Origin: Streptomyces sp. DH24
GTDB lineage: Bacteria > Actinomycetota > Actinomycetes > Streptomycetales > Streptomycetaceae
DNA length: 64,000 bases
Assembly: GCF_029813775.1 (NCBI RefSeq)
Contig: NZ_JARVKW010000015.1
Coordinates: 96,885 to 160,884 of the forward strand
Direction of reading: 5' to 3'
Shown piece by piece: positions 61,380 through 64,000 of this stretch. The position numbers and the translations under genes were made by a program. Positions within the stretch are counted from its first letter, which is position 1. Each line of letters starts with the position of its first letter. Under the pieces are notes generated by a model. That model ran no database searches, was not told where the DNA came from, and was given only the letters and a program-made list of their open reading frames with translations.

Positions 61380-61915
61380 TGGCTGGGCCTCGACTCCAAC
61401 GGTTCTGAGCCAGCCGGATCGCTTCCGGTCGGCGGACCTCCAACATGAGCAGCGGGGTCGTACACGACAGCACTGTCCTTGCTGAACTCCACCCGGCCCC
61501 CCCAGGCACTTCTGGCGCAACAGCTTGCACGTGATACTGCTGCTGCGGATATTCACACCACTTTCAATTATTTGTCCAGGCGGAAGCTGATCAAGTGATG
61601 GAGATGTCCACTTTTGGCGCGAATTTTGATCACCCTTGATCACAGAGGGTGACCGTCGCACTGCAAGCGGACTCGCCCATTCACACCTGATTCCGGGAAC
61701 CTCCACATGCGGTCACGCACGGGGTTCGTGTGCCGCGTCCCGGAACGTCCGTCTATAGTGCTCGGGCACCAGTCCGATTCGCCGCGGGTCCGGCCATGCC
61801 CCCGCGACGTCTCCGCGTCGGTTCCCCCCATGCGGCGCTTCCGTTCGCAGCACCACCACGCTGTTGACCACCGCCCGGTCGCACCCGGCCGCCAGGATCA
61901 GAGGAATCGAGCGAG
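61380..61915. promoter_or_regulatory. Divergent control region of the nonulosonic acid operon and the LCP gene
   Basis: This 536-nt region is clearly AT-richer between about 61540 and 61640. On the minus strand TTGATC (61589-61594), a 16-nt spacer and AATAAT (61567-61572) form a good vegetative promoter, giving an untranslated leader of about 180 nt for the GT2 gene. Just beyond lies an inverted repeat, TCACCCT (61630-61636) and AGGGTGA (61646-61652), overlapping two TGATCAC direct repeats: a likely operator. On the plus strand TATAGT (61754-61759) is a candidate -10 for the LCP gene, without a clear -35. Confidence 0.55.
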
Positions 61916-62995
61916 ATGAGCACTGACACCGACGCTCCCCCGTCGCACCGCAGGGGGCGCGCACGCAACGCGCGCGCTCGCAAACCCCGTCGGCTGGGCC
62001 GGAAGATCGGCCTCGGGCTGCTCGTCCTGGTGCTGCTGGGCGGCGGCGTCGGCTACTGGCTCTACAGCGACCTCGACAACAACATCAACGGCGTCGACAT
62101 CGACAAGGCGATCGGGGACGACCGCCCGGAGAAGCTGCCGACGTCCGGCAAGAACGTGCTGGTGCTGGGCTCCGACTCGCGGGCCGGCGCCAACGCCGCG
62201 CTGAAGACCGGCAATGTCGCCGGGGCCCGGTCGGACACCGCGCTCGTGATGCACATACCCGAGGGCCGCACCGAGGCCGTCGCCGTCAGCATCCCGCGCG
62301 ACACGCTGGTGACCCGGCCCGCGTGCACCAGGGCGGACGGCACCGAGGTTGCGTCGGCGAAGCGTGTGATGTTCAACTCCGTCTACTCCGAGGCCGGTCC
62401 GGCCTGTGTGGTCAAGACCGTGGAGCAGATGTCCGGGGTCCGCATGGACCACTACGTGGAGATCGACTTCGCCGGCTTCAAGGACCTCGTGGACGCGATC
62501 GGCGGGGTCACCGTCACCGTCGACCAGGACATCCACGACAAGTCCAGCGGCCTGGACCTGCCGAAGGGCACGCACCGGCTCGACGGCACGCAGTCGCTGC
62601 AGTTCGTGCGCACCCGGCACGGCGTCGGCGACGGCAGCGACCTCGGACGCATCGGTCTCCAGCAGAAGTTCATGATCGCCCTGCTCAGCGAGATCAAGCA
62701 GCAGGACCTGCTGGGCAGCCCCACCAAGACCTACAGGATCGCCGACGAGCTCACCGCGGCGCTCACCACCGACTCCGAACTCGCCTCGCTCACCGCGCTC
62801 GCGGACTTCGGCCGCAGCCTGAACGGCATCGACCCGGCCACCATGGAGACGGTCATGCTGCCGGTGGCGTACGACAAGACCGACCCGAACCGGGTGGTGC
62901 CCGCCGAGCCGCAGGCGACGGACCTCTGGAAGGCGCTGCGCAGCGACTCGCAGATCCCCGAGTCGGCGAAGAAGTCCCCGGCGACCGGCGGCTGA
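61916..62995 (+). CDS. LytR-CpsA-Psr (LCP) family glycopolymer ligase
   Basis: This 359-residue membrane protein has a basic cytoplasmic N terminus, one membrane helix (GLGLLVLVLLGGGVGYWLY) and an extracellular LCP domain. Catalytic and lipid-binding residues are visible in VLGSDSRAG, ALVMHIPEGR, VSIPRDTLV, MDHYVEIDFAGFKDLVD and LQFVRTRHGVGDGSDLGRI. LCP enzymes transfer polymers from undecaprenyl phosphate to peptidoglycan. Its divergent position beside the polymer genes strongly suggests it attaches that glycopolymer. The ATG follows GAGCGAG. Confidence 0.93.
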   Translation: MSTDTDAPPSHRRGRARNARARKPRRLGRKIGLGLLVLVLLGGGVGYWLYSDLDNNINGVDIDKAIGDDRPEKLPTSGKNVLVLGSDSRAGANAALKTGNVAGARSDTALVMHIPEGRTEAVAVSIPRDTLVTRPACTRADGTEVASAKRVMFNSVYSEAGPACVVKTVEQMSGVRMDHYVEIDFAGFKDLVDAIGGVTVTVDQDIHDKSSGLDLPKGTHRLDGTQSLQFVRTRHGVGDGSDLGRIGLQQKFMIALLSEIKQQDLLGSPTKTYRIADELTAALTTDSELASLTALADFGRSLNGIDPATMETVMLPVAYDKTDPNRVVPAEPQATDLWKALRSDSQIPESAKKSPATGG

Positions 62996-63035
62996 CGCGG
63001 CCCCGCGGGCCAGGGCCGCGTGCGACCCTGGCCGC

Positions 63036-63407
63036 ATGGCCGACAACCCTGCCCTGCTCCTGATCGTCGACGCGGCGAACGTCGTCGGCTCGGTGCCCGA
63101 CGGCTGGTGGCGCGACCGGCGCAAAGCCGCCGAACGGCTGCGCGACCGGCTGGCGGCGGACGGACTGCCGGGGCACGACGGTCCCGTGGAGATCGTCCTC
63201 GTCGTGGAGGGCGCGGCCCGCGGCGTGGAGTCCGTGCCCGGGGTACGGGTCGAGGACGCGCCCGGCAGCGGCGACGACCACATGGTCGCCCTGGTCGCCG
63301 CGGCCGGCGAGCGCCCCGTCCTGGTCGTCACCGCCGACCGGGAACTGCGGCGCCGGGTGGGCGAGTCGGGCGCCGAGGTCACGGGCCCGCGGAGCGTACG
63401 GCCGTAG
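63036..63407 (+). CDS. NYN/PIN-like domain protein
   Basis: This 123-residue protein opens with LLLIVDAANVVGSVPDGWWR, the acidic first motif of NYN/YacP-type PIN nucleases, and has a second acidic cluster in DAPGSGDDHMVALVA and a third in VVTADRELRRRV. These could bind metal for RNA cleavage. Streptomyces homologues are sometimes named NTP pyrophosphohydrolase, which is not supported by any Nudix or MazG motif. It lies 40 nt after the LCP gene on the same strand. Confidence 0.8.
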   Translation: MADNPALLLIVDAANVVGSVPDGWWRDRRKAAERLRDRLAADGLPGHDGPVEIVLVVEGAARGVESVPGVRVEDAPGSGDDHMVALVAAAGERPVLVVTADRELRRRVGESGAEVTGPRSVRP

Positions 63408-63456
63408 CGCGGTGGACCTGGCGCCGCCCGTCGTCCCCCGGGGCGCCGCCCTCTCG

Positions 63457-64000
63457 CTAGCCGGACCTCACCCGCACGTACACCACCGCCCCGTCCACCG
63501 TGGCCGTCTCCTCGTAACCCGTCGTCAGCAGCCGCCGCAGGCCCGGCACCCGGTCCGGTCCGTACGGCTTGCCGCGGGAGTCGTCGACGACCAGGGCGGG
63601 CGGGTCGGCGGCCAGTTCGGCGCGGAAGACGGGCCAGGCTCCCTCGACGGCGTACTTCTCGCCGACCCGGGGCCCGTCCCGGCCGCCGCTGTAGTTGGTG
63701 AGGAACCCGGCCGTGAGATAGCGGCTGGCCGGGGCGCGGCCGGCGAACCAGTACGTCTCCGGGTGCATGCCCCACAGCAGCACCCGGTCCCCCGGGGCGG
63801 TGTGCTGCGCGACCGTCTGCGCGAGCCGCCTGGCGTGGTCGAGTTCGGGGCGGGGCGCGAACAGGCCCCAGGCCAGGAACAGGGCGCAGCAGCAGGCCGA
63901 GGTGAGGACCGCGCCGGGCAGCCGGTCGCGCGGCAGGACCTGGAGGGCGGCCGGCGCCCGCCGGGCGGGCGGCGGGGGGCGGTGCGGGGCGGTGGGGGCG
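63457..64000 (-). CDS. C-terminal part of a membrane glycosyltransferase-like protein, 5' end beyond the window
   Basis: The frame is open from the stop at 63457 to the window edge. The visible protein has a membrane helix (GAVLTSACCCALFLAWGLFA, around 63850-63910) and then a soluble domain of about 140 residues: RRLAQTVAQHTAPGDRVLLW, GMHPETYWFAGRAPASRY and the end VDGAVVYVRVRSG. This topology, a multi-helix N terminus with an extracytoplasmic C-terminal domain, resembles GT39/ArnT/PMT-like transferases. It may belong with the wall glycopolymer genes. It is convergent with the NYN gene. Confidence 0.65.
   Translation of the reverse strand, partial: APTAPHRPPPPARRAPAALQVLPRDRLPGAVLTSACCCALFLAWGLFAPRPELDHARRLAQTVAQHTAPGDRVLLWGMHPETYWFAGRAPASRYLTAGFLTNYSGGRDGPRVGEKYAVEGAWPVFRAELAADPPALVVDDSRGKPYGPDRVPGLRRLLTTGYEETATVDGAVVYVRVRSG

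Overview
The window is a high-GC (about 70 percent or more by eye) actinobacterial chromosome segment, almost certainly Streptomyces. Supporting signs are codon use with G or C in nearly every third position, many GTG starts, GTGA/ATGA stop-start overlaps, a conservon-type kinase with roadblock and DUF742 partners, the coproporphyrin-type haem genes hemQ and hemY/cgoX, and many lineage-typical proteins (DUF3000, DM13, PTH2-like, a conserved LuxR regulator beside an RNase D gene). The gene order from about 19 kb to 52 kb resembles, from memory, the S. coelicolor SCO602x-606x region. No rRNA, tRNA, insertion sequence, prophage or CRISPR array was seen.

Layout. 1-3.2 kb: the end of an incomplete conservon (sensor kinase, roadblock protein, DUF742 protein, no GTPase). 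3.2-6.8 kb: a four-gene OpuC/ProU-type osmoprotectant ABC importer. 7.2-9.8 kb: an OmpR-type two-component system with four 12-bp iterons upstream. 10-11.6 kb: a DM13 protein and an eroded potassium-transport locus (TrkH head joined to TrkA tail). 11.7-15.5 kb: an ArsB/NhaD-like transporter with a highly structured leader, a CBS protein, two hypotheticals and MscL. 15.8-19.4 kb: an NB-ARC-type ATPase, a minisatellite and a flippase-like membrane protein. 19.4-24 kb: msrB, murC, a small conserved protein, a RibD-like reductase and zapE.

24.4-31.4 kb: beta-carbonic anhydrase with a SulP anion transporter, an SPFH protein, a Tat-exported PhoX-family protein, an FAD/Rieske oxidoreductase split by an in-frame TAG, and a lipoprotein polysaccharide deacetylase. 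31.8-36.2 kb: a zinc-ribbon miniprotein, a PTH2-family protein, a DUF692 (MNIO) enzyme and a secreted S33-type peptidase. 36.2-45.6 kb: hemQ-cgoX and hemE, enclosing a DUF4349 lipoprotein, a CoA-disulfide-reductase-like flavoprotein, a rhomboid protease and a PAS/GAF/PP2C phosphatase. 45.7-52.6 kb: DUF3000, a LuxR regulator, RNase D and the fadAB beta-oxidation operon with a strong terminator.

52.7-64 kb is the most system-like region. A leftward operon encodes a GT2 glycosyltransferase, a polysialyltransferase-like protein with a TPR tail, a DUF6716-like transferase, a CMP-sialate synthetase fused to a KdsC-type phosphatase, a NeuB-type nonulosonate synthase and a second polysialyltransferase-like protein. 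It is divergent from an LCP ligase and convergent with a propeller-like protein. Together these could make a nonulosonic acid (sialic acid, Kdn or similar) cell-wall glycopolymer, polymerise it and attach it to peptidoglycan; a comparable S. coelicolor locus has been connected with Kdn-containing teichulosonic acid (recalled, not checked). The window ends inside a membrane glycosyltransferase-like gene.
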